64,000 nucleotides of DNA, from assembly GCF_003569765.1 (NCBI RefSeq), contig NZ_QXMG01000019.1, positions 27,161 to 91,160 of the forward strand, given 5' to 3'. The notes beneath the pieces were generated by a model, which was given only the letters and a program-made list of their open reading frames with translations, did not search any database and was not told the origin of the DNA. Numbering within the stretch: the first letter of the stretch is position 1; each line of letters begins with the position of its first letter. This stretch comes from Caldimonas tepidiphila (GTDB lineage Bacteria; Pseudomonadota; Gammaproteobacteria; Burkholderiales; Burkholderiaceae_C). A program made the translations under genes and the position numbers. Of this stretch, positions 22,119-30,444 are shown in pieces.

Positions 22119-23009
22119 ATGGATGAACTGCACATCGCCCACTTCATCGACCGGCGCGACGCCGGCCGCCAGCTGGCGCGGGCGCTGACCCGCTACCGCG
22201 ACGCGCACCCCGTGGTGCTGGCGCTGCCGCGCGGCGGCGTGCCGGTGGGCTACGAGATCGCGCGCGCGCTGGAGGCGCCGCTCGACGTGCTGCTGGTGCG
22301 CAAGCTCGGCGCGCCGGGCTTCCCGGAGCTGGGGATCGGCGCGGTGGTGGAGGGCCGCCACCCGCAGCGCGTGCTCAACGACCGCGTGATGGAGGCGGTG
22401 CAGCCCTCGGACGTCTACCTCGACGAGGAGACCGCGCGCCAGCTCGAGGAGATCGAGCGCCGCCGCCGCCACTACCGCGGCGACCGCCCGATGACGCCGG
22501 TCGAGGGGCGCACCGTGATCCTCACCGACGACGGCGTCGCCACCGGCGGCACCGCGCGGGTGGCGCTGCGCGCGCTCGCGCGCGCCGGCGTGCGGCACCT
22601 GGTGCTGGCGCTGCCGGTGGCGCCGCGCGAGCTGCTGGAGTCGCTCCAGGAGTCCTGCGACGACCTGGTCTGCCTGCACTCGCCGCTGCACTTCGCATCG
22701 GTGGGCGCCTGCTACGGCGACTTCACGCAGGTGCCCGACGACAGCGTGATCGAGCTGCTGCAGGCCGCGCGCGCCGCAGCGCCGCCGTCGATGCCGGCCG
22801 CGCATGCCGCACCGCCGGAGCTGCGGCACAGGGACGAGCGCTGGGGCGACCCCGACGTGGCGCCCGACATCGACGAGGAGCCCGAGCCGAGCTCGCCGCT
22901 GGCGAGCCTGCCGGCGCGCGGCCCGCAGCCGGTGCCGGCGCTGCTGCAACCCTGGCCGCTGCGCGACTCCGAGCCGCCCGCACCGCCCGCGCCGCACCCT
23001 CCACACTGA
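22119..23009 (+). CDS. Phosphoribosyltransferase family protein
   Basis: A 296-residue protein. Residues 1 to about 215 form a type I phosphoribosyltransferase fold, with LALPRGGVPVGYEIA and the PRPP-binding loop VILTDDGVATGGTARVAL. It belongs to the stand-alone predicted PRTase family often found near stress genes in proteobacteria; the nucleobase or other substrate is unknown. The last 80 residues are Pro/Ala-rich and likely disordered. The start codon at 22119 (MDELHIAHFIDRRDAG) is preceded by AAGGG. Confidence 0.88.
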   Translation: MDELHIAHFIDRRDAGRQLARALTRYRDAHPVVLALPRGGVPVGYEIARALEAPLDVLLVRKLGAPGFPELGIGAVVEGRHPQRVLNDRVMEAVQPSDVYLDEETARQLEEIERRRRHYRGDRPMTPVEGRTVILTDDGVATGGTARVALRALARAGVRHLVLALPVAPRELLESLQESCDDLVCLHSPLHFASVGACYGDFTQVPDDSVIELLQAARAAAPPSMPAAHAAPPELRHRDERWGDPDVAPDIDEEPEPSSPLASLPARGPQPVPALLQPWPLRDSEPPAPPAPHPPH

Positions 23010-23076
23010 GGGGGATGCGCCCGCCGCAGTTTTTTCATACTAGCCTGTAGCCCTTGCACCCAGGAGGAGGGACGCG

Positions 23077-23502
23077 ATGGACATGGACTGCGAGATCTAC
23101 CAGCACCTGACGCAGACCGAGCACGCGATGGAGCGGGCCGACCTGCTGTGCCGCGCCGATCCCTGCATCGAGCGCGTGGCCGGCGAGCGCGTGCGTTCGC
23201 TGCATGCGGCCGCCACCCGGGCCAAGCGCGATTTCACGCTCGCGGCCGGGGAGTCGCCGCTGTGCAGGGAGCTCGTCGAGCTGGAGCGGGCGCTGGTGGA
23301 AGCTTGCGAGGCCTGCCCGGACACCGCCGGCGCCGCGCCGACCGATCACGGGCTGCAGTCGGCGCTGCACGACGCGCTACGCGAGGTGCGCGACCTGCGC
23401 CGGCAGCTGCACGGCGACGAGCCGCCGTCCGGCGGCCCGGACGTCCCGGGCGGCAACGGCCTCGACCGGGACGGGCCGCACCAGGCCGCGATCCACCGCT
23501 GA
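23077..23502 (+). CDS. Hypothetical protein, 141 aa
   Basis: A soluble, helical, acidic protein beginning MDMDCEIYQHLTQTEHAMER. Four Cys residues fall in the first two thirds (including DLLCRADPC and ACEAC), then a Gly/Pro-rich tail. A strong AGGAGGAGGG site lies about 7 bases upstream of ATG 23077, which supports real translation. No known family is recognised. It follows the phosphoribosyltransferase gene by 67 bases and may share its transcript. Confidence 0.65.
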   Translation: MDMDCEIYQHLTQTEHAMERADLLCRADPCIERVAGERVRSLHAAATRAKRDFTLAAGESPLCRELVELERALVEACEACPDTAGAAPTDHGLQSALHDALREVRDLRRQLHGDEPPSGGPDVPGGNGLDRDGPHQAAIHR

Positions 23503-24019
23503 GCCGCCCCCGGCGAGGCGCTCACCGTCTCCCCGCCACCGGGAAACAGGCGCCGTAAGGCGCAGGCCTCCGCAGGCCGTCCTCCCGGGTGTGCGAATGC
23601 GCTGTCTGCAGGCCGTAACGCCCTCCCGGGATCGGCATGCCGTGCCCAATATTCATTGGGGTTTTTCAGGCTTTTCAGTTCGTCGTCAGTGTCGAAAATG
23701 CTGCAAATTGGTGCAGGAAAACCCCTAGTGCACGGCTTGGCCGCGGACCGTACATTCACGTCACTCGCAGCGTCGCCCCCCAGGGACGGCGCTCAAAGCG
23801 GGGGTCCGAGGAGACATAAATAAGCTAGCAATAAAAGGCGCTGCCTGGAGCGGATGCCAAAATACCGAAGGCGCTGGTCACTGACGTGGCCAGCGCCTTT
23901 CGTCATTTCGGGGCTTCGTGCTCATCGCTCTCCCTGCATGGATGGTGCGGCTGCCGGCCCGGCGGCGGCGCCCGAGAGGGTTTGCAAGCAGCGCGCCCGC
24001 CCCCCCTCTCCTGGTCCTG
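23503..24019. other. 517-base region without a recognisable protein gene, containing an AT-richer island
   Basis: Bases about 23636-23870 are clearly less GC-rich than the rest of the window and contain no plausible reading frame. A ribosome-binding-site-like GAGGAGACATAAATAAG near 23810 is not followed by a start codon; the frame meets TAG at once. The island ends in a strong stem-loop at 23868-23899. This could be a small RNA or a decayed gene leader. Confidence 0.5.
23868..23899 (+). terminator. Long stem-loop, probable terminator of an orphan transcript
   Basis: AAGGCGCTGGTCAC and GTGGCCAGCGCCTT pair over 14 positions (one G-T wobble) around a TGAC loop, followed by TCGTCATTT. It lies 120 bases before the TSUP transporter start, so it would end a transcript arising in the AT-richer island. 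Confidence 0.6.
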
Positions 24020-24784
24020 ATGCTCGAACTCGCAATCGTCACGCTCGCCTCGCTGCTGGCCGGTTTCGTCGACGCCATCGTCGGCGGCGGCGGCCTGATC
24101 CTCGCCCCGGCGCTCTTCGGCACCTTCCCCGCCGCGGCGCCGGCCACGCTCTTCGGCACCAACAAGGGCGCCGCGGTATGGGGCACGGCCTGGGCCAGCG
24201 CGCAGTACGCGCGCCGCGTGAGCATCTCCTGGCACGCGCTGCTGCCGGCGGCCGCCGCGGCGCTCGCCGGCAGCTTCGCCGGGGCCTGGGCCGTGACGCT
24301 GGTGCCGGCGGACCAGCTGCGCCGCGCGCTGCCGCTGGTGCTGATCGCGCTGCTCGCCTACACGCTCGCGCGCAAGGACCTGGGCCGCTCGCATGCGCCG
24401 CGCTTCGCCGGGCGGCACGAGGCGCTGGTCGCCTCGGCGGTGGGCGGCGTGATCGGCCTCTACGACGGCTTCTTCGGCCCCGGCACCGGCAGCTTCTTCG
24501 TGTTCCTGTTCGTGCGCCTGCTCGGCTACGACTTCCTGCACGCGTCGGCGAGCGCGAAGCTGCTGAACACCGCGACCAACATCGCGGCGCTGGCGCTGTT
24601 CACCGCGAAGGGCCATGTCTGGTGGCACCTCGCGGTGCCGATGGCGGTGGCCAACGTGATGGGCAGCCTGCTGGGCACGCGGCTGGCGCTGCGCCACGGC
24701 GCCGGCTTCGTGCGCGGCATGTTCATCGCCGTGGTCTCGGCGCTGATCCTCAAGACCGGCTGGGACGCGCTGCGGCTGCCCTGA
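24020..24784 (+). CDS. TSUP (TauE/SafE) family membrane transporter
   Basis: A 254-residue protein with about eight hydrophobic helices. The family signature GFVDAIVGGGGLILAPAL opens helix 1, and the repeat half carries GLYDGFFGPGTGSFF. TSUP proteins export or import sulfur-containing or other organic anions; the substrate is not evident here. The start ATG 24020 (MLELAIVTLASLLAG) is chosen because the family begins with this helix; no good ribosome-binding site is visible, and a GTG at 23918 would add 34 poorly conserved residues. Confidence 0.92.
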   Translation: MLELAIVTLASLLAGFVDAIVGGGGLILAPALFGTFPAAAPATLFGTNKGAAVWGTAWASAQYARRVSISWHALLPAAAAALAGSFAGAWAVTLVPADQLRRALPLVLIALLAYTLARKDLGRSHAPRFAGRHEALVASAVGGVIGLYDGFFGPGTGSFFVFLFVRLLGYDFLHASASAKLLNTATNIAALALFTAKGHVWWHLAVPMAVANVMGSLLGTRLALRHGAGFVRGMFIAVVSALILKTGWDALRLP

Positions 24785-24809
24785 GCGCGTCCCGGCCGCT
24801 GCCCGCGCC

Positions 24810-25268
24810 TCAGTGCGTACGCTCGAGGTCCACCCAGACGGTGGCCGGGTAGGAGTTCCAGCGCAGCGTCATCACGTAGGGGTGGCGGCGCACGCGCGCG
24901 TGCGTGCCGCTGCGCCCCTGCATACGCACCGGCACCGAGATGTCGAGTCCCGGCCCGAAATGCTTGCGTGCGTTGCCCGCCAGCGTGTTCGCGACCTCGC
25001 CCACCGCGTCGAGCAGCGCCGAGTCCGACAGGTCCTGCTCCTGCTGCAGCACCAGCAGCTCCTTGAGCGCCGCGGTGGGCATCGAGACGATGACGTGGCC
25101 GTTGTAGGCGCCGGAGAAGGAGACGATGCCGTTGAACTCGTGGCCCTCGAGATCCTCCACCGCGAGGTAGGCGGAAGTGATCTCCGGCTCGATGCGGGTG
25201 GTGACCTGGAAGTAGCGCCGCACCGAGTCGACGAAGAGCCGCAGGTCGCTTTCGTTCAGGGTTCCCAT
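24810..25268 (-). CDS. cheX: CheX-type CheY-P phosphatase
   Basis: A 152-residue protein of the CheC/CheX/FliY group, which dephosphorylates CheY-P. The catalytic E-xx-N motif is visible in DAVGEVANTLAGNARKHF and only one such motif is present, as in CheX. The N-terminus LRLFVDSVRRYFQVTT and strand FNGIVSFSGAYNGHV fit the fold. The start is ATG 25268, one base after the cheY-like stop codon, so the two are translated together. It is the last gene of the kinase-CheY-CheX operon. Confidence 0.9.
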   Translation of the reverse strand: MGTLNESDLRLFVDSVRRYFQVTTRIEPEITSAYLAVEDLEGHEFNGIVSFSGAYNGHVIVSMPTAALKELLVLQQEQDLSDSALLDAVGEVANTLAGNARKHFGPGLDISVPVRMQGRSGTHARVRRHPYVMTLRWNSYPATVWVDLERTH

Positions 25269-25269
25269 C

Positions 25270-25644
25270 TCAGCGCCTCCCGTCCATCAGGTCCATCAGC
25301 GCCAGCACCAGCTCGTCGTCGCCGAAGGGCTTGGAGAGGAAGCCCCGCGCGCCGCGGCGCAGCGCCTGGATCGCGGTGGACTTGTCGTCGAGCGCGCTGA
25401 GCACCAGCACGCTCGCGTCGGGCAGCAGCTCGAGCAGCGGCGGGATGCAGGCGAGGCCGTCGAGCTCCGGCATCGTCAGGTCCATCGTCACCAGCTCGGG
25501 CCGCAGGCGCTGCGCGATCTGCAGCGCCTCGCGGCCGTCGCGCGCCTGCGCGGTCTGCGCGATGCCGGGCAGGCGGCCCTGCGCCACGATGCGGGCGACG
25601 CGCCCGCGCACCATGCTGGAATCGTCCACGATCATCAGTTTCAT
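25270..25644 (-). CDS. CheY-like single-domain response regulator
   Basis: A 124-residue receiver domain with no output domain. Asp residues at the start (IVDDSS), the phospho-acceptor Asp in VTMDLTMPELDG and Lys in FLSKPFGDD are all present, as are the Ser/Thr switch (VLSALDD) and dimer face. GAGGAGGAAAGTGCAG precedes ATG 25644. It lies 17 bases after the CheA-like kinase gene and directly before cheX, so its likely donor is that kinase and its likely phosphatase is CheX. Confidence 0.93.
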   Translation of the reverse strand: MKLMIVDDSSMVRGRVARIVAQGRLPGIAQTAQARDGREALQIAQRLRPELVTMDLTMPELDGLACIPPLLELLPDASVLVLSALDDKSTAIQALRRGARGFLSKPFGDDELVLALMDLMDGRR

Positions 25645-25661
25645 CTGCACTTTCCTCCTCC

Positions 25662-27827
25662 TCAAATCGTCACGCACACGCGGAACGCGGTGCCCGCGCC
25701 GGGCCGGCTCGACAGCACCAGCCGCGCGCCGAGCGCCCTGACCTGCTGCGACACCACGTCGAGCCCCACGCCGCGGCCGGCATGCTCGTCGGCCTGCTCG
25801 GCGGTGGAGAAGCCCGGGCGGAAGATCTGGTTGCCGACCTGGGCGTCGCCCATCTCCTCGACCTGCGCCGGCGTGAACCAGCCGAGCTCGACCAGGCGGC
25901 GGCGGATGCGCGCCATCGGCAGGCCGCCGCCGTCGTCCTGCACCACCAGCGCGATGCCGCCCTCGTCCTGCCGCGTCTCGAGGCTGACCGTCACGAGCCC
26001 CTCGGGCGGCTTGCGCGCCGCCTGGCGCAAGGCAGGCGGCTCGACGCCGTGCACCACCGCGTTGCGCACGAGCTGGATCGCGACATTGACCAGGCTCACG
26101 CGCGTCGCGGTCGGCAGCGCCTCGAAGCCGTCGAGCCGCGCGTCGAGCCTCACGCGCTTGCCGCCGTCGCGGGCGATGCGGCGCGCCAGCGCGTCGAGCC
26201 GCTGCGCGAGGCGCTCCGCGCTCTCCGCGCCGTCGCGCGCCGCCGGGGCGCGCTGCAGCAGCCGCTTGAGCGCCTGGAGCCGGTTGAGCAGCTCCTCCAG
26301 CGGCACCGGGATGCCCAGCAGCGCCTCGCCGCGCGGCGCGTCGGCCTCGCGCAGCGAGCGCAGCACCGACTCGAATTGGTGCGCGGTGCCCGCCAGCAGC
26401 TCCAGCCCCAGCATCGCCGCCTCGCCCTTGAAGGCGTGGATGCTGCGGTACATGCGGTCGAGGCCGCGCGCCACCTCGCGCTCGCCGCTGCCGGCGGAGA
26501 TGCCGCGCAGCACGTCGTTGACCTCCAGCAGCGCGGCCTCGGAGCGCTCGACGAAGCCGCGCAGCGTGTCGGGCTCGATCTCGAGCGCCTTCACGAGCAG
26601 GCCGAACTCGCGCTGCGCCTTCTGCCGCTCGGCGCCGAGGCGCTGCTCGAGCTCGACGCGCGCGCTGACGTCCTGCACCGTGACGAGCAGGTGGCCGGTC
26701 GTGCCGTCGTCCTGCTGCACGCGCCGGAACTGGAAGGCGAGGTGGCGCAGCTGGCGCTGGCCGAGCCGGTCGCGCACCTGCAGCTCGACCTCGGTGAGCG
26801 GGTTGATGCCCTGCACGAGGTGCTCGCGCACGTGCGGCGAGAACAGCAGCTCGACGTAGGAGCGCGCGTCCTCGAGCACCTTGTCCGACACGAGCGGGCG
26901 CAGCACCTCGATGAAGTCCTCGCCCGCGCGCACGCTGCGGCCGAACATGCGGCTCACCGAGCGGGAGATCTGCGTGCCGAGCTGCATCTGCGGCGTCAGC
27001 AGGAACAGGCCCTCCTGCACCGCCGAGAGGATCTGGCGGTTCTCCTCGTTGGCCGCCTCGACCGCCTCGTCGGAGGCCTTCATGCGGCGGATGAACTTGA
27101 AGAGGATGAACAGGAAGTTCAGCAGCGCCAGCACGATGCCGCCGGCCTGCACCATGCGCAGCACCGCGGCGCGCGAGGCGCCGATGCGCTGCGTCTCGGT
27201 CACGAAGTCGTTCGCGGTATCGAGCAGGCGCAGGTTCTGCGCCTGGCTGTAGCCGAGCGCGGCGCCGAGCTGCGCGGCGGTGAAGCCGTCGCCGGCCAGC
27301 AGCGGCTGCAGCGCCTCGTGGTAGGGCGTCCAGAGCGCCTCGACCTGCCCGAGCAGCTCGCGCCCGCGCGAGGACTCCACCGCGGCGAGGTAGACCGGCT
27401 TGCCGTCGCCGCCCGGCACCACGCCGCCGGCGACGAAGGCTCCCTGCGAGAGCTGGAAGAGCCGGGCGCCGTTGCGCAACTCGGCGAGCGTCTCGGGCCG
27501 GTAGGGCTGCCCGGCCGCGCGCGCCGCGTCGAGCTCGAGCAGCGTGCGCGCGATGCGCTGCGACACGTAGCGCTGGCGACCGGCGAGGTTGATCGCCACC
27601 GTGTCCTGGTCGATCTGGAACGAGGTGTAGAAGTTCAGCACCAGCACGGCGAGGTCGAACATCAGGAAGAAGGCCACCGCGATGACGATCTCGCGGTACT
27701 TCCCGAGCAGGCGGGCGCCGCGCCGGCGCGGCCGGCTCGCCCGCTCGGCAGGCGAGCCGCGGCCCGGCGGATCGGCGGCAGGAGGCGCCAGCAGCGGTGG
27801 CGGCGACGCGTTCAGTGGGACGGACAT
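25662..27827 (-). CDS. Membrane-bound CheA-like histidine kinase with PilJ-type sensor and internal Hpt domain
   Basis: A 721-residue protein. TM1 is at about residues 46-66 and TM2 at about 228-247. Between them lies a sensor starting NLAGRQRYVSQRIA (80-93), like the N-terminal domain of PilJ-type pilus chemoreceptors. Downstream is a PAS-like region (about 262-395), then an Hpt helix bundle with His464 in SIHAFKGEAA, and a CheA-type ATPase domain with LVRNAVVHGVEPP (586-598), DDGGGLP (631-637) and GRGVGLD (684-690). There is no CheW-like P5 domain and no receiver. So sensing, phospho-histidine and ATPase are in one chain, which probably phosphorylates the adjacent CheY. Confidence 0.9.
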   Translation of the reverse strand: MSVPLNASPPPLLAPPAADPPGRGSPAERASRPRRRGARLLGKYREIVIAVAFFLMFDLAVLVLNFYTSFQIDQDTVAINLAGRQRYVSQRIARTLLELDAARAAGQPYRPETLAELRNGARLFQLSQGAFVAGGVVPGGDGKPVYLAAVESSRGRELLGQVEALWTPYHEALQPLLAGDGFTAAQLGAALGYSQAQNLRLLDTANDFVTETQRIGASRAAVLRMVQAGGIVLALLNFLFILFKFIRRMKASDEAVEAANEENRQILSAVQEGLFLLTPQMQLGTQISRSVSRMFGRSVRAGEDFIEVLRPLVSDKVLEDARSYVELLFSPHVREHLVQGINPLTEVELQVRDRLGQRQLRHLAFQFRRVQQDDGTTGHLLVTVQDVSARVELEQRLGAERQKAQREFGLLVKALEIEPDTLRGFVERSEAALLEVNDVLRGISAGSGEREVARGLDRMYRSIHAFKGEAAMLGLELLAGTAHQFESVLRSLREADAPRGEALLGIPVPLEELLNRLQALKRLLQRAPAARDGAESAERLAQRLDALARRIARDGGKRVRLDARLDGFEALPTATRVSLVNVAIQLVRNAVVHGVEPPALRQAARKPPEGLVTVSLETRQDEGGIALVVQDDGGGLPMARIRRRLVELGWFTPAQVEEMGDAQVGNQIFRPGFSTAEQADEHAGRGVGLDVVSQQVRALGARLVLSSRPGAGTAFRVCVTI

Positions 27828-28252
27828 CGATGAGGCTCCAGTCAGGTGCCGGGTCTGCGCCCGCGAGGGCGGCGGGACCGGGCCGGTCGGGGTTCGAAAG
27901 GGCTCGGGTCGAAGCGGGTCGTGCGGCGGCCTCACCGTGCGCGGCACTTCCCCGGTCGCGGGATGCCGTGGGCCGCCCGCGCCGCCGCGCAAAAAAAAAC
28001 GCCCTTCCGCCCGTCGCGGCGCGCGAGCGCCGGCAGGACGAAAGGACGCCGTTGTCCGGAGGGAAGGGCCGCCGTGGCCGATCCGCGGGGAGGTCGCCAT
28101 TGACCCCCTCGAGGAGGATCAACGCAACATGTATGCCAATGTTTCAGGAGCCCGGCTGCACCTTGACCGGGAGCAAGGGGCGGCGGGCCCGTGCCGCACC
28201 CGCAAACGGTGCGGCGCGGGCCTCGGCACGGTGCATCGCGCCCTCGGGCGGC
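27828..28252. other. 425-base intergenic region between the kinase operon and the malonyl-CoA synthetase gene
   Basis: Both flanking genes are on the minus strand, so it holds the kinase-operon promoter and the end of the synthetase transcript. The terminator-like structure at 27991-28069 is listed separately. No small gene is convincing. Confidence 0.5.
27991..28069 (-). terminator. Terminator-like structure downstream of the acyl-CoA synthetase gene
   Basis: On the minus strand GCCCTTCC (28069-28062) can pair with GGAAGGGC (28008-28001), followed by a run of nine T. The loop of about 53 bases can fold internally. Orientation and T-run fit termination of the minus-strand transcript from matB before the kinase operon. 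Confidence 0.55.
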
Positions 28253-29788
28253 TCAGCCCGCCGCGAACAGCGCCGCGTGCTGCTCGCGCAGCAGGTTCTT
28301 CTGCACCTTGCCCATCTGGTTGCGCGGCAGCTCGGGCACGAGGAAGACCCGCTTGGGGCGCTTGAAGTTGGCGATGCGCTCCCTGAGCGCCGCGGTGATC
28401 GCGGCCTCGTCGAGCGCGGCGCCCGGCCGCGGCACGACCAGCGCCACGACGCCCTCGCCGAAGTCCGGGTGCGGCACGCCGATCACGGCCGACTCGGCCA
28501 CGCCGGGCAGCTCGTTGATGAAGCCCTCGACCTCGGCCGGGTAGACGTTGTAGCCGCCGCTGATGATCAGGTCCTTGCTGCGCCCGACGATGGTCAGGTA
28601 GCCCTTCGCGTCGAGGCGGCCGACGTCGCCGGTGCGGAACCAGCCGTCGGCGGTGAACTCCTCGGCGGTCTTCTCCGGCATGCGCCAGTAGCCCGAGAAC
28701 ACGTTCGGCCCCTTCACCTGGACGTGGCCGATCTCGTCGACCGCGCAGGCGCTGCCGTCGTCGCGCACGATGCGCACGCCCACCCCCGGCAGCGCCGGCC
28801 CGACGGTGCCGGCGATGCGCTCGCCGTGCTCGGGCTTGCAGGGGTTGGAGGTCAGCATCACCGTCTCGCTCATGCCGTAGCGCTCGAGGATGGTGTGGCC
28901 GGTGCGCTCGCGGAAGGCCTTGAAGGTGTCGGGCAGCAGCGGCGCCGAGCCGCTGACGAAGAGCCGCATGTTCGCGCAGGCCTCGCGCGTGAGCCCGGGC
29001 TCGGCGAGCAGCCGCACGTAGAGCGTCGGCACGCCCATGAAGACGGTGGCGCGCGGCAGGCGCTCGACCACCGCCCCCGGCTCGAACCTCGACAGCCAGA
29101 TCATCTTGCTGCCGTTGAGCAGCGCGCCGTGGATCGCGACGAAGAGGCCGTGCACGTGGAAGATCGGCAGCGCGTGGATCAGCACGTCGCCGGGCCGCCA
29201 GTCCCAGTGACTTTTCAGCGTGAGCGCGTTGCTGAGCATGTTGCCGTGGCTGAGCATCGCGCCCTTGCTGCGGCCGGTGGTGCCGGAGGTGTAGACGATG
29301 CAGCCGAGGTCGCCCGGCTGCTTCACGGCGATCTCGTGCGCGTCGCTCATGTGCGCGGCGCGCTCGAGCAGCGAGCCGCTGCGATCCTCGTTCAGCGTGA
29401 AGACATGCTTCGTTCCGGCGGTGAAGGCGAGGCGGCTGACCCACTGGAAGTTTCGTCCGCTGCAGACGACCACGGCCGGCTCGGCGTTGCGAATGAAATA
29501 CTCGACCTCGGCGGCCTGGTAGGCGGTGTTGAGCGGCAGGTAGACGTAGCCGGCGCGCAGCACCGCGAGGTAGAGCATCAGCGCCTCGGGCGACTTCTCG
29601 ACCTGCGCCGCGATGCGCGCGCCCTCGGGCAGGCCGAGCGAGGCGAGCAGGTTGGCGATCATCGCGGTGCCGCGCTCGAGGTCGCGCCAGGAATAAACGG
29701 CGCCGTGCTCGGTCTCGAGCGCGGGCAGCTCCAGGTCGGCCGGCCAGGCGGCGCGCAGCGCCGCGAAAAGGTTCGCGCTGTCGTTCAT
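28253..29788 (-). CDS. matB: Malonyl-CoA synthetase / acyl-CoA synthetase
   Basis: A 511-residue ANL-superfamily adenylating enzyme. The P-loop is YTSGTTGRSKGAMLSHGN; later motifs are ERYGMSET, GWFRTGDVG and the catalytic Lys region PRNQMGKVQKN near the C-terminus. Overall it looks like MatB, which makes malonyl-CoA from malonate, CoA and ATP; a closely related short-chain acyl-CoA ligase cannot be excluded. The start MNDSANLFAALRAAWP at 29788 has AGGA 9 bases upstream. An enoyl-CoA hydratase gene lies upstream on the same strand, beyond a small secreted-protein gene. Confidence 0.88.
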   Translation of the reverse strand: MNDSANLFAALRAAWPADLELPALETEHGAVYSWRDLERGTAMIANLLASLGLPEGARIAAQVEKSPEALMLYLAVLRAGYVYLPLNTAYQAAEVEYFIRNAEPAVVVCSGRNFQWVSRLAFTAGTKHVFTLNEDRSGSLLERAAHMSDAHEIAVKQPGDLGCIVYTSGTTGRSKGAMLSHGNMLSNALTLKSHWDWRPGDVLIHALPIFHVHGLFVAIHGALLNGSKMIWLSRFEPGAVVERLPRATVFMGVPTLYVRLLAEPGLTREACANMRLFVSGSAPLLPDTFKAFRERTGHTILERYGMSETVMLTSNPCKPEHGERIAGTVGPALPGVGVRIVRDDGSACAVDEIGHVQVKGPNVFSGYWRMPEKTAEEFTADGWFRTGDVGRLDAKGYLTIVGRSKDLIISGGYNVYPAEVEGFINELPGVAESAVIGVPHPDFGEGVVALVVPRPGAALDEAAITAALRERIANFKRPKRVFLVPELPRNQMGKVQKNLLREQHAALFAAG

Positions 29789-29838
29789 CGGGAGGTTCCT
29801 CGGCACAAGAGCGGCGATTGTGCCGCGCCCCTGCGCGC

Positions 29839-30399
29839 TCAGCGGCGCGCCGCCGTCGTCCAGCCGCGACGCTGCGCGTGGGCCTGCGTCTCGGCCGCGT
29901 CGAGCCTGCCGGCCTCGAAGCCGCAGCTCGCCACCCGGCCCCGGAAACCGCCCTGGCCGTCGGGCGCGTGGATCATCATGATCAGCTCGCGGCCCTCCTT
30001 GCGCGGGCGGGAGGAGTAGGCCGTGTGGGGGTCGGGCAGCATCGCCCGGTACCACTCGAGGCAGGCCTCGGCCTCGGCCCGCAGCTCCGCCGCGGACAGC
30101 GGCCGGGACGCCGCGGGCTGCGGACGGGGCCGTGCGGGAGCGGAAGGCGCAGCGGCGGCAGGCGCCGAGGCGGCGGGGCGCGGGGGCCGTGCCGGCTCGG
30201 GCGGCAGCGGCACCAGCTCGCCGCGGCGGTCCGGCACCAGCCGCTCGCCCCCGCCAGGACAGGCATCCTGCTGGTAGACGGGTTGCCCGTCCTCGATGCA
30301 GCGGTGGATGAGCGGCTGCTGCGCGAGGGCCGGCAGCGCGAGCACGGCAAGACCCAGGGCGCACAGCGCGCCCGGGACGGCGGACAGGGTCTTCTTCAT
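29839..30399 (-). CDS. Secreted DUF4124-like protein
   Basis: A 186-residue protein with a clear signal peptide: MKK, a hydrophobic core (ALCALGLAVLALPALA) and a cleavage-like ALAQQ at about residue 27. The mature N-terminus HRCIEDGQPVYQQDACPGG matches the short DUF4124 beta-hairpin motif common in proteobacterial periplasmic proteins. A Pro/Ala-rich linker leads to a C-terminal region with two Cys. The function is unknown; periplasmic location is inferred. GAAGAGGGA precedes ATG 30399; an ATG 14 codons upstream would disrupt the signal peptide. Confidence 0.82.
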   Translation of the reverse strand: MKKTLSAVPGALCALGLAVLALPALAQQPLIHRCIEDGQPVYQQDACPGGGERLVPDRRGELVPLPPEPARPPRPAASAPAAAAPSAPARPRPQPAASRPLSAAELRAEAEACLEWYRAMLPDPHTAYSSRPRKEGRELIMMIHAPDGQGGFRGRVASCGFEAGRLDAAETQAHAQRRGWTTAARR

Positions 30400-30444
30400 G
30401 TTCTGGTCCCTCTTCGGCAGAGATGCGGTGGACATCGGCACGGG

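Noticed and set aside
23750..23860. Possible c-di-GMP riboswitch, suggested by GGGACGGCGCTCAAAGC
   Set aside because: The tandem conserved motifs of the known class (the GNRA tetraloop, its receptor and the AGGTAGC-type stem) are not found in order, and no c-di-GMP-related gene follows.
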